Shown: positions 44,510-55,099, counted from the stretch's first letter. The stretch: DNA of 64,000 bases from Tuctoria greenei (GCA_036927565.1 JAYESD010000007.1:6469644-6533643), one strand, 5' to 3'. Program-made: numbers and translations. Notes: a model not told the origin generated them from the sequence alone.

Positions 44510-44880
44510 GATTTAGGTTTTCTTTTGTTTTTTTAGTTGATGTTGTTTTTATTTTCTTGTGTCTTGTATTTTTTCTTGTGTTTTGTAATATATTTGTTAA
44601 TGAATATGTGTCATCTGTGTTCATCCATGTCATGAATATTTTGTGTGTTCAACTGTGAATGAATGAATTAAACGTTCGGCGATGAGAGTCTGTAAGAGAA
44701 GACAAAGGAGACGCGTTTGTGTAGAGTACGTCTCATTTCTTGCGCACATTAGAGATGTGTTTGTTGGAAGAGCGTCTCCCATTTTTCAGAGAGAAGGCGC
44801 GTCTTAGATACCGACTTAACTGAGAGGTGCTTTATTGTAACGCGTCTCCTTGAACGTTCAGCCGAGCCATGTCAGATCCT
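44510..44880. mobile_element. Right part of element E
   Basis: 3' flank of E2 (TTTTGTAATATATTTGTTAATGAA) then GAGACGCG..GTCTC hairpin-like words at 44713-44740, 44750-44790 and 44800-44850, echoing the left end at 21208-21483. The sequence turns into LINE DNA somewhere between 44860 and 44970. No terminal inverted repeat or TSD found. Confidence 0.5.
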
Positions 44881-44959
44881 CGCTAAAGAGGGCTCATCTT
44901 GCTTAACCTTATCAGAGACGTCTGCCTTTGAGCGCGCTGTCCATCTTTGTCTCCTATTT

Positions 44960-46511
44960 GGGTTCTTACGTAGTGTATGCACAAGAGTTCAATCTCTCCA
45001 ATTCGGAGTGCCGAACTTCCTCTCCCAGACATTCTCAGCAGCTTTGATGTGAACATCTCCAAGCTCCCTGTCAAGTACCTGGGGCTTCCTCTTTCAACTT
45101 CTCGCCTATCAATGGTCCAGTTGCAGCCGATCTTGGATAGAGCGCAAGGAAAAGTGGCAGGATTGCAGAACCGCCTCCTCTCCATAGCCGGTGGCAAGGA
45201 GTTGGTGAGACCTGTTCTTAGCACTCTCCCTATTTATGCATTGACCGTCCTCAGGCTTCCTCGGCAGTTCATCAAGGCGATGGACAAAATGCGTCGGCGT
45301 TTCCTTTGGGATGGACAGCAAAACTTGAGCGGTGCTAAATGTAAGGTGGGCTGGGCAAAAGTCTATCGGCCGACTGATAGAGGTGGTCTCGATATCTTGG
45401 ATCTGGCAAGGTTCAGGCAAGCCCTTAGGTTGCGTTGGCTCTGGCACCGATGGCGCTCCCAAGCCAAGCCTGGATCGAAATGGAGTTGCCGGTGGATTCG
45501 ACGGATGAAAGTTGTTTGCCACGGCCATACGGATCTCCATTCGGAATGGATGAAACACCAAGTTCTAGACTTCTAATTGGTGTGGGGGCTGTCCTCTTGC
45601 TTTGACATTTCCACTGTTGTTTCAACACAATCGGCGGAAAAACATACTTGTGTCGGATGCACACCGAGACAATAGTTGGATACGGGATGTGGTACACAAT
45701 ATGACGGTGGATGTACTAGCTGATTTTGTGCGCCTTGGGACACGCTACAAGGGGTTGAGCTTAGCGCGGATCCACACCAGGCTGATGAGATTCGCTGGAT
45801 CTTCGTGGCCACAGAGGAGTACTCGGCGCGCTCAGCATATTCTATGCAGTTTGAGGGTGGCTACCGATGCTGGTACACGGCGAGAATCGGGAGCACTTGG
45901 GCTCCGCCAAAGAGCAAGTTCTTTCTCTGGCTCATGATACAGCATCGATTGTGGACAGCTGCTCGGCTGCAGTTGCGAGGCTGGCCGAATCAATACCTCT
46001 GCGCCTCGTATCGTCGCAGTGTGGAGACGACCGTGCACTTATTCGCTGACTGCTCGGTCTCGCGCTAGCTGTGGTCGACTGTCTAGGATGTCTTTGGCTT
46101 CCGGACAATGCATCCGGCCGCCTGGTCTGAGCCCACTGAGTTATCGGCATGGTTCCAGTAGCTTAGCAGCCTGAGCAAAGATCACCAGGCCAGGGGCTCA
46201 CGCTCAGTGGCTCTCATGGTTTGTTGGACCCTCTAATGCGAGCGTAACCGTCGAGTCTTTGATCAAAAAGAGAAGTTCTTGCATCTCATTTTTGCGGACT
46301 TTTTGGAGATGTGCTCTCTCTGGACCGCGGCCAAGGCTAAAGGCCTGCAGCGACTGTTGTCAGCGTAGTATTCTTAGCACAGGACGATGTTTAGATGTAC
46401 TCTCTGCTTCTGGTGCACATCTGGCTGCTGATTTACTCCTGCTGTAACTGAACCTCTGTATCTTCTTCGCTTATTAATATATGCCAGCATGGCTGGATCT
46501 TTCTAAAAAAA
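44960..46511 (+). mobile_element. 5'-truncated LINE (L1-type), ORF2 C-terminus
   Basis: Encodes the end of a plant LINE reverse transcriptase: HKSSISPIRS, LPVKYLGLPLSTSRLS near 45070, RRRFLWDGQ near 45293, GGLDILDLARF near 45380. After frame breaks near 45570 it continues as a zf-RVT-like zinc region (WAPPKSKFFLWL near 45900, VETTVHLFADC near 46020). The 3' tail reads TATATGCCAGCATGGCTGG then an A run (46505-46511), usual for grass LINEs. A target duplicate could not be found, and the left border with element E is uncertain. Confidence 0.85.
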
Positions 46512-47389
46512 TTGTTCTCGTAGTAATCAAAATAAAAAAATTAATTCATTTGACTAAACTATGCTTTAGCAGGTCTCTATACATGAGTGGAGCTTTATGT
46601 TCTTATTTGTCCTGTTAAGTTGCAGCTTTAATGGATTCTTGTCAGATTAATATTTGCTTGGTTTCGTGTACCTGCTCAGTACTTTTTGTACAATAGCTTG
46701 GCAGGCGAGCCTTCACTTGACCTATAGCTTAATTTTATATCTTTTACCATTTTGAACAAATAGCTCGGTAGTTAGTTCATTTCCCGTTGATCTCTGTAGT
46801 AACACAACAGTTCAATAATAGTGCCTTGGTATACACAGTAGCTAGTTTCTCGGTGTGTCGACAAGCCTAGGTATTTCTTTGGCCTAATTTTTGCAGGTGC
46901 TTTGCGATAGAAATTTCCTGCAGGTGCAGGGAGCAAGTTGTGAATCAGATAAGTTAGTCCTGTAACCATTGTAGAACGTCTTGCGCATTGAGCTGTTTGC
47001 TTTACTTTGTCTCCTCTGGAATCTCTAAACTGCTGACGTATGGATTTGTATGCTATAAAAGTGGCAGCCTATCAGTCCAGGCTCATCGCATCATTTCTTT
47101 TGGCTAGCTCTGGATGAAATGTTAGTTACAGCAAACAGCGAGATAGATCCTGTGGTGCTTTTCAATCAAATACTTCTGTGTTTCTTGTACTCAAGGTCGT
47201 ATCCCAGTACCTAATGGCAGACCAAGTTTTCAAAAAAAAAAAACTAAATCAGTGCTTCTACAATCCAAGTAAAAAGGGCCAAGGGTCATAGCATTGCCAG
47301 ATTAATTTAAAATTGTTGTTTACATGTGCGTGCATGCACACGGGAACTAAATACTTGCAGTAATAAAAATACTAATTATGGACATAAAC
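46512..47389. other. Unassigned sequence
   Basis: About 880 bases of ordinary composition, T-rich on the plus strand, with short poly-A runs (47231). No coding frame, RNA gene or element end recognised. It could be intron or intergenic host DNA that preceded the insertions on either side. Confidence 0.4.
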
Positions 47390-47404
47390 ACATCTATCTG
47401 TCCG

Positions 47405-48997
47405 CAAAAGGCTCTCGTGCGGGATGACTCGACCCGATGCCCCCGCGTCGCCCGCGACAGGCGGCTCGGGTGGATCCGCAGCCATGCCCCCACCCAACCT
47501 CCCCTCTCCTCCCTCCCAGCTTGCCGCCGCCTGAGCGCGCCGCCGGATCGCGCAGGCACAAGTACGGCGGCGGCGGGGCATCCCGGCGAAGAAGGTTCTT
47601 CACCCTTGAGTGTGGCGCTCGTTGGGATTCGGCGCCGCCGCTCGGCGGGACATCCGTCGAATAAACTCAAAAGGCGGCGGGGCCTTTCGTCCCCTGCGGA
47701 GGAGCGCCAACCCTCAGCTCTGAGGTGGACGCCCAGATCTAGCCGGCGACGGCGAGATCTGGCCATGCGCGCGACATGGCTGACGCGGGGTCGGGAAGGG
47801 TGAGGAGGGCCACACATGGAGGCGGGATCTAGCGCTTGCTCAGACGGACTCACGCCGTGCTGGCAGTTCCTCGGCGACTTCCCCAGCAAGTCGTGGGTAG
47901 AGCGATTGGATCTCGATGCATGGAGATGGAGACCGGCGGACGAGGCAGCAGGGGGCTCAACACGCAGCCGGCGCGATGCGCTCACGCGGCACGACCTCTG
48001 CGTCGCGCCCGACGGTGGTAGCCACACCATGGCAGCAGATGACCACGCTTGATGGCAAGCAGCAAGCGAAGACAGTGCAGTCGCGGGGCTCTTCTGCCCG
48101 GCAGAGGAGGCCCGAGTGGTGGGCGCCGGTGGCGTGAACAAGTGACAAGGATGGCGCACGGCGGAGCACCTGGCCTGAGGTGGCTGCGTGGGATGCTGAT
48201 GGCATGAGTCTGGGGCCGACAGGTCGGATTTGAATAACGTTGGCGATTGCAGCCGTCGGCAGCCGGATCTGGTGCTTTCATGAGCTTCATTAGGTGATGG
48301 TGGCACGGCGATAGTGAAACTCGATGAAGACATCTGTGCCGTTGACGAAGATGGTGGCGGCGGCGGCTGGGAGCTCCTGCTCACCAGATTTTCAGTATGG
48401 ATGCGGATAGATTTGGTGGGTCGCCCGCAACTAGAGGATTTAGCACAACGAGCTCTTTTCTATTCTTGGATGGTCTCTTGAAGTGGCAGTGGTGAAGCTT
48501 GCGAGTGATCGCGATGGTGGATCTGGGCGATGAAGCTCGTAGTTGACTGCGACAGCGGATCTAGACGGCGGGACCGTCAAGACGCATACAATAGCAGATC
48601 TGGGCGGCGAGCCTTGCCGGCGCTAATGTCAGCAGATGGGGGCAGTCCTACGCATGTCAGAGGTTTGTGCTTCGACCTTCGTGTTACAGCGACTGGAAGG
48701 CGATTAGAGTAGGAGGATCTCGGAAGTTGACTTGTGACGGTGTGGTGGTTGGCCCTAACTTAGAGAAGGTTGTTATTGTGAATATGTGGTGGTGATCGTG
48801 GGCGTAATGGGTTGGTCGTGTAGACGCGGACTGTGATGGCGATCACGAGTGTGTGGTTGTGATTGTGGTGTTTGTGTCGTTGTATGGAGGATGTGGCATC
48901 GTCCTCTGTGTATAGTTTTCGGGTCTGGTTTTCCATATAAATTGGATTACTCTTCTTATATGATATTACGCAGGAGTTCCTTCTTTCGAGCTTTCGA
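47405..48997 (+). mobile_element. GC-rich retroposon with 15-bp target duplication
   Basis: Flanked by an exact 15-bp direct repeat ACATCTATCTGTCCG (47390-47404 and 48998-49012), the length typical of LINE-driven insertion. GC-rich first half, GT-rich second half, ending TACGCAGGAGTTCCTTC..TTTCGA, which recalls the 3' ends of some grass non-LTR elements. No poly-A tail is visible. The 345-codon reverse frame (47347-48384) and the plus-strand frames are composition artefacts: they are low complexity and match no family. Exact class unknown. Confidence 0.7.
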
Positions 48998-49012
48998 ACA
49001 TCTATCTGTCCG

Positions 49013-49417
49013 TCCAGTCCAAGGGGACCACATCAAATTTTTAACTGCGGCATCCTAACGAAACAACAGCGAAGAGGATACAAAATCCATGTCCAAGGCT
49101 TCCTTTGCCCCAGCCCGCGACCTCCTGTGCTGCACGATATCAGAATTTTAGTCAGAAACAATTGGGTCCATAGGAAGTTCTGTAGTCCATATTATGATTT
49201 ATGAAAGACCAATCTCCAGCAATTTTACAAGCTGAACTTGTATGTTCAAGAACTTATATGATCTACGTCTAACCAGGGCCGGTCCTGAGATTTTTGAGGT
49301 CTCAGACAAAACTAAAACATTGGCCCCTTAGCCATAAAAATAAAAAATAGTGCATATGTATATTACGTATAATGTTATTTCTCTAAAAAGATATATATGA
49401 ATAAGATTTTTATAAAA
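49013..49417. other. Flank left of the CACTA element
   Basis: No coding content. A segment at 49266-49340 (GGCCGGTCCTGAGATT..GGCCCCTTAG) recurs in the same orientation at 54314-54375 on the other side of the CACTA element; it is probably a remnant of a common dispersed repeat. Confidence 0.45.
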
Positions 49418-49436
49418 CACTACTACAAAAAGCATT

Positions 49437-50095
49437 TTTACAGGCGCCTCAAATTTTCAAACACAGGCGGTCCTTAAAAATATGCGACTGTGATGACGAA
49501 TGATATAATAACCGTCTGTGATGACAGAACAACACAGTCGGATTTTAAAGAACAATTGTCTGGGTAAACACATTATCTTCACAGACGGTTCTTATTTAAG
49601 AACCGTCAATAATGCAATGAACTTCACAGGCGGATTTTAAGAAACAACCGCCTGGGTAAATACATGATCTTCATAGAAGGTTCTTAATTAATAACCGTCT
49701 GTAATGCAATGAACTTCACAGATGGATTTTAAGGAACAACCGTCTGGGTAAATACATGATCTTCGTTGGCGGTTCTTAATTAATAACCGTCTGTAATGCA
49801 ATGAACTTCACAGATGGATTTTAAGGAACAACCGTCTGGGTAAATACATGATCTTCGTTGGCGATTCTTAATTAATAACCGTCTGTAATGCAATGAACTT
49901 CATAGACGGTTCTTGATTAACAACGGCCTGAGAAGATCATGTATTTTCAGTGGCGGTCATCGTTTAAGAACCGTATGTAGTTGTTCAATTATCATAAGCG
50001 GTTTTCATTGAAATTACAGGGATGTAGTTGCAATTATCACAACCGTATGTAGTCGTGCAGGCAAAATTATATCAGGAAAAAACACAGATGAGCTA
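49437..50095. repeat. Left subterminal repeats of the CACTA element
   Basis: Direct repeats of about 90-100 bases carrying CACAGACGGATTTTAAGGAACAACCGTC..CTTAATTAATAACCGTC words (read in shorter pieces) from 49500 to 49930. CACTA subterminal repeats are the known binding sites of TNPA-type proteins. Confidence 0.85.
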
Positions 50096-50267
50096 GCGGA
50101 TACTAGTACAGTAATGCATTATAGGAAATGCTCGATCACCAGTGAGGCTGGCTTAATTGTGATAATACACCATTAGAGGCTTTACAATTGTGCAAAGATA
50201 ATTTCTTTACACACGGAACAAAAATCATGCTACATTCATTGTAGATCGACGATGAAGCTCCCATCGA

Positions 50268-51107
50268 TCAATCTAAATTGTACCGTCCTGCTTGCTCCTG
50301 AACACCTCTCTTATATTCCGCTAGATCCTGAAAATATTGACATTATTTAAATTAACAAATGTCGAAGGAGGAATGAATAACCTACATTGGTCACTAAGTC
50401 AAAGTGTCATCTAACCTTGATAAGTAGATTATATCAATCATTTTCAACATCAGGCACATTTGGCTGATGCAGCAAACGCTGAACTTCAAGTAGTATAGTT
50501 TTGATTGTAAAAGCACTGCACCACCCCTACGAAATATAATTTAAGCAATATAAGAAACCAGTTCAAATAAGTTCGACAACAATTATAAGTAATAATTACA
50601 TGAACAAAATAGGTCTATCTTACAGTCTCTTGATCAAGAACACCGATGCAGAGTGCTCCCGAACGATGGACATTTGGGTGGAAGAACCCAATTGGAAAGG
50701 CGCATCTTGGAGGCACCAAGAGATAGTCCTCAGATAAGGATATTGTCAGGGGGTAGTAACCATCTTCCCATTCAGTCTGCAAAAGAAATTTATTAATAGG
50801 AGGACGATGGTTAAACTCATATTGTGCTTGTTCTTCATGACTTACCCTTTCTTTACCGGGGACGATGCACTGCCACTTCAATAAATCTCCCGACTCAGGC
50901 TTCGCAGAGAAACCCTACGCGGAGAAATTGAAAATACCAAAAACAAAAAGGACGGAAAAACAAACTACAGTTAAGTTCATCAGTCCATTACAGATACATA
51001 TGTATATACAACCATGTGACCGGTGTGCCATATGTACATACATGGGGATGGTTCTTGCGCCACGCCAAGCCCTCCTCCTTCAATCGGCTACACGCCCGAG
51101 ACATCAT
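50268..51107 (-). pseudogene. UBC9-like SUMO-conjugating enzyme gene in the CACTA element (five exons)
   Basis: Minus strand, exons 51042-51107, 50846-50914, 50624-50776, 50416-50526, 50268-50327. Exon lengths 66, 69, 153, 111 and 60 are all multiples of three and every intron is GT..AG. The 152-codon product is nearly the length of UBC9 (about 160). It shows LAWRKNHPH then GFSAKPE at the N-terminus, KWQCIVPGK, the HPN motif and active-site Cys in HPNVHRSGALC, LLHQPN in the fourth exon and EYKRGVQEQAGRY at the end. The only break is TGA at 50434-50436 in exon 4, where the copy in element E has a Trp codon. UBC9 transfers SUMO to target lysines in the nucleus. With that stop the protein would lose its last 26 residues. 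Confidence 0.87.
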
Positions 51108-51243
51108 TATCTGAAAGACCAAACTTCCAAACTTCCAAATCATTGAGTCCAAACGCATATGTACACAAATGCAAAAGGACACAATCCATATACCAACATT
51201 GTTCTAAGTTGATTTCAGAAGATACAAATATATACAATATATA

Positions 51244-52245
51244 TCATCTCGCATTGCTATATACATTTTTTCCAGCATTGACATCTTCTCGCATATAGGG
51301 TTTCAAATTCTTTTTAATACTTCTCTCTACGCGCTTGATGTTTCCTGGTTCGGTGAAAATGTACATCTGTTCATACTGATTATATTCCTCTTCATTATCT
51401 CCCACATTGTCAACCCCAATAATATTTTGCTTTCCAGAAACAACTACGTGCAACTTCTCAGTTTCTGGATCTTGAACATAAAAAACTTGTGCAACATTAT
51501 CGGCGAGAACCTACATGTCATCTTTGTAACCCACTTTATTCAAGTCTACCAGTGTCAGCCCGTAATTGTCCAGTTTCAAACCATCAGGATGTTTGACCCA
51601 TTGGCACTTAAATACGGGCATTACCATTCTTTCGCCATAATCAAGTTCCCATATTTCCTCTATAAACCCGAAGTATGTGGTCTTCTGCCCTTGTGAATCA
51701 TAAGCCTCAATACGAACACCACTATTTTGTGCAACACTCTTACCGTCTTTTTCTTTAGTGTAAAATGTGTAACCATTGATGTCATATGCTTGCCATGATG
51801 TTACCAAAGCAGATGGGCCAGAAGCTAACTTCTTCATTGTTGCCTCTTCTATAGTGTTTCCGTATGATATATTTTTGTCCATTAACCATTCAGTGAAACA
51901 TCTTCTGTGCTCTTTCATGATCCAGTCCTCTTTGCGGTCTTGGTTTTTATCACGAAGCTCAATTTGGTGTTCCTCGATGTATGACTCAGCTATTGCGAGC
52001 TGTTGTAGTACAACAAAATGTGTACGGTATACACTCTTGTAATCTTGAACAATAAAAGTTTTCTTACCCACTTTGCCTCTCCCACGTAGTCTACCCTCAT
52101 GTACTGGTATAGGCACACCTATCGATTTTCCATCTTTGATGTAATCAGCGCAACCCTCAATCACTTCTTCAGTGGTGTATCCTTCCATAATTGAACCCTC
52201 TGGGTGAGCATGGTTCCGCACATAACCTTTTAATACTCCTAAATA
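51244..52245 (-). pseudogene. TNP2-type CACTA transposase, C-terminal fragment
   Basis: Minus strand. 52221-51511 is open (236 codons from the internal Met; the frame extends to about 52245 with YLGVLKGYV), then a TAG at 51511-51513, then the same frame to 51244. Motifs: AHPEGSIMEGYTTEEVIEGC, ASGPSALVTSWQAYDINGY and a DUF4216-like block (YFGFIEEIWELDYG, FKCQWVKHPDG, VDLNKVGYKDD), then VVVSGKQNIIGVDNVGDNEE. These are typical of the C-terminal third of plant En/Spm TNP2-like transposases. The catalytic core is deleted; the fragment stops where the ULP-like gene begins. Confidence 0.88.
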
Positions 52246-52251
52246 ATGATC

Positions 52252-53058
52252 TTCATCAAGCCAACGCAGGGAATGGCAACAGTCTTGGACTCGGCCGATT
52301 ACCCACCAGATCGTTACAAAGATTTCCTTTCCATTTTGAAAAAGTACGTTTATTCAATAATTTTAATTTACGCACATTTAGAATGTGTTGACAAGTTTTA
52401 TATGACATTTCTTGTATTACAGCGCTTGGCAGTTTTACGCGGAGCTTGGCGGTCAGAGACCTCCTAATATGAATATATTGCACATTAAAACGTATTATGC
52501 TTGTCCGAAGCAGCCTGCTGGGAGTGTCTTATGCGGGTATTATGTATGCGAGCATCTTCGGACCGCCGGCGTATATAGAGTGAATCGTGAGGATGTAAGT
52601 TATCCTTAATGTCGATACCTTATTTTCTTACTTTTGTGTTTCATTTTCATTGTAACTAGCATAGTTTAATGCTTATATTCTCTGCTGTTCAATATTACCA
52701 GAAACATTATTTTCATATTTTGATTTCAACTTCAAAATTCAATTGCTCATAGTACAACTGCTCCAAAAATACCAACTAAATTCTTGTATACTCTCACATT
52801 GATCTATACTTTGAGATTGTTCAAACCAACACATTCTAAACCTTGTTATGTGTTATATTGCAGCACAAGAAGAATCTGAACGAAGAATGGCCGGTTTGTA
52901 GAAGTATTCCTGATGGAGGAGCCGACAGGATTGCTTCTGAACTCTGTCAGTTCATTCGTCGCGAAATTTTGCACAAAAATGGGAAGTTCTTTGATAAGAA
53001 TGGTTCAACAGCTGATGTGCCAGAACTTTGCGACTATGCCAATATAAACAATTTTTAG
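52252..53058 (+). pseudogene. ULP1-like (C48) SUMO protease, C-terminal exons
   Basis: Plus strand, three exons: about 52252-52343, 52423-52594, 52864-53058, each with GT..AG borders. The product has GMATVLDSADYPP with the likely catalytic Asp, NAWQFYAELGG, CPKQPAGSVLCGYYVCEHLR with the catalytic Gln and Cys, VYRVNRED, then a C-terminal exon (GGADRIASELCQFIRREI) ending at a stop. C48 proteases mature SUMO and remove it from targets. The upstream exon with the catalytic His is missing because of the deletion at about 52245. ULP-like genes are known passengers of plant CACTA and Mutator-like elements. Confidence 0.85.
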
Positions 53059-53239
53059 TGAAAACTTGTAAACTTTGAGATGAATTATATCTGTAACTTG
53101 TACATATGTATATTGTTTTAGTGAAATTGACTTCTGTGATGATAATATTGTTGACTTTTGTTCTGTGATGATATTGTTGTTTTTTGTTCTGTGATTATAT
53201 TGAATTGACCTGGAAATTAGAAATAACAGCAGTAGTACT

Positions 53240-54011
53240 GCATAGGTTATACCTTATCACAGGCAGTTATTAACCAACGGCTAGGCATGACTGTGAAAAA
53301 CAATTATCACAGGCGGCTAGATACAAGTAAAGAAACATCTGTGATAACCTAATTTTCACAGGCGGTGACTGTTATGATAGAAACTGGCTGCGTTAAAGGG
53401 TCTTCACAGACGGCTGATATAGGTAAACTCTGTCTGTGATAACACCATTATCATAGACGGTTAGTTATGCTTCAATAACCGTCTGTGAAGACACATTATG
53501 ATTGACGGTTAGTTATGCTTCAATACCCGTATGTGAAGAGACATTATCATAGACGGTTAGTTATGCTTCAAAATCCACCTGTGAAGACACATTATCATAG
53601 ACGGTTATTTATGCTTCAAAACCCGCCTGTGAAGACACATTATCAATGGCGGTTAGTTATGCTTCAATACCTGTCTGTGAAGACACATTATCATAGGCGG
53701 TTAGTTATGCTTCAATAACCGTCTGTGATAAGACATTTATCACAGGAGGTTATATATATGCTGCACGACCCGTCTGTGATAAAATATTTTCACAGGCGGC
53801 TAGCCTAAGTAAAGAACCGCCTATGATAATGTGTCTTCACAGGCGGCTAGCCTAAGTGAAGAACCGCCTATGATAATGTGTCTTCACAGGCGGTTTCACT
53901 TCTCCGCCTGTGAAATTGCAGATTATCACAGACTCTTCGTTTCAGGCGGTTTTAAAAGCCGTCTGTGATAATAGGTTTGGAGCCGCCTGTGATGAGGCTT
54001 ATTGTAGCAGT
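53240..54011. repeat. Right subterminal repeats of the CACTA element, with 48-bp tandem array
   Basis: From about 53440 to 53740 a 48-bp unit (GTGAAGACACATTATCATAG then ACGGTTAGTTATGCTTCAA) repeats about six times. Outside it, CACAGGCGGCTAG..CCGCCTATGATAATG units continue to the end at 54012. The ORF at 53515-53718 is just this repeat translated with a 16-residue period. Confidence 0.88.
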
Positions 54012-54012
54012 G

Positions 54013-54663
54013 AAAGATGTATAATAATCTTGACGTAATTTTTTTTATCACTGCTAGCACTGGTATACTATAGGTATAGTATACAATCTACAACAAAAAA
54101 TTTTTTATAAAGACAACTTAAATAAATTTGATACATATAGCACATTAACCACTGAAAATGCACTTTCTTAAGATATTTCATACAAATTGAAACAGAACAA
54201 TCCAGCGATTAATAAAAACAATGATGAAATGCTATGTAGTATTAAAACGAGATCAATTCTATTTGTCTACCTTACAAATTGCGCCCTATTTCTCGATATT
54301 GAAGAGGAGTAGAGGTATGGCCGGTCGTGAGATTATGGTGCCCGGGGCAAAATTAAAACTGAGGCCCCTTAGTCACAAAAGTAAGAAAGGTACATACGTC
54401 AGGGTAACTAATGATTTGAAGGAATTTTGGACGGAAAATGAAGGTTTCTAATTCCTATAGGAAAACGAGCTGTTCATCCCTTTGGAATAGAGGATTAGAG
54501 TATAGAAAAAGTGGAGGAAGTTTCCTATGGTGGACATTTTGTAGGAAATCATAGGGAAATAAACATTCAACGTGACCTCTTTTTTCTTTCCCGGCACATG
54601 GAACGAGGCAAATGAGGTATAGACGTATAGTTGCTCCTAATGGAAATCTGCAAGTGGCCTAAG
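54013..54663. other. Flank between CACTA element and copia C
   Basis: AT-rich, no coding content. Contains a perfect 10-bp inverted repeat with a 2-bp spacer (54063-54084), the second copy of the GGCCGGTC..GGCCCCTTAG segment (54314-54375), and a stretch at 54450-54560 with TTTCCTATRGG words in both orientations that may be a small MITE remnant. Confidence 0.4.
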
Positions 54664-54807
54664 TGTTGTAGATGAAATTTTGAGCGGTGGTTATGGCGGC
54701 TGTTCGGCGAAGGGACGTGGCTGTGGTCGCTCGACGAGGAGTCGCGACCGCTCTGTGGTGCGGCCGACAACTGCCGGTGAGTGCAAGTAATCATTTGATC
54801 TCTAACA
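54664..54807 (-). repeat. 3' LTR of copia C
   Basis: 144 bp, lacking about 60 bp present near the 3' end of the other LTR (61590-61660) while having a short extra CGACGAGGAGTCGCGAC segment. Purine tract CCAGAGGGAG abuts it on the minus strand (54808-54818). Confidence 0.85.
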
Positions 54808-55099
54808 CTCCCTCTGGAGCACTTGAACTCCACGTTAAATGAATATAATCTTCAAAAACACGATGGAGAAAATCTGAAGATATATACATAATAAAATGCT
54901 TATGTAAAAACTCCTGAAACATTTGTTAAATTAGGAGAAAATTACAACATAAAATGTCATAATCGTTTTCAAATAAAAACCTCTGTGGGGAAAATAAGAA
55001 AGCGGACATAATCTTGCATTGTCATTGCCTCATTAAAACTTAACGTGAGAAAATTTAAAAGTAAAACTCACATAAGGAAAAGAGTACAATTGCTTAAGT

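Larger units (their letters stand above)
49418..54012 (-). mobile_element. CACTA (En/Spm) element, internally deleted, with SUMO-pathway cargo
   Basis: Ends are CACTACTACAAAAAGC (left) and, on the other strand, CACTGCTACAATAAGC (right), with a 3-bp TSD AAA on both sides (49415-49417 and 54013-54015). Length is 4595 bp. Subterminal regions carry many CACAGGCGG/CCGTCTGTG repeats. The interior holds, left to right: a UBC9-like gene (minus), a TNP2 transposase C-terminus (minus) and a ULP1-like protease C-terminus (plus). The transposase catalytic part is gone, so the element cannot move by itself. Confidence 0.93.

Noticed and set aside
47347..48384. 345-codon reverse-strand ORF in GC-rich DNA
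   Set aside because: Low-complexity Ser/Pro/Arg composition, overlapping open frames on both strands and no family motifs; it also crosses the retroposon border at 47404.
53515..53718. 67-codon ORF with a 16-residue period
   Set aside because: It is the 48-bp tandem repeat read in one frame, with stops on either side of the array.
53440..53740. Regular repeats that could suggest a CRISPR-like array
   Set aside because: Units are adjacent tandem copies with no unique spacers, and they lie in the subterminal region of a CACTA element in plant DNA.
49266..54375. GGCCGGTC..GGCCCCTTAG copies as terminal repeats of a larger element around the CACTA insertion
   Set aside because: They are in direct, not inverted, orientation, are partial and diverged, and no target duplicate was seen; more likely two copies of a dispersed repeat.
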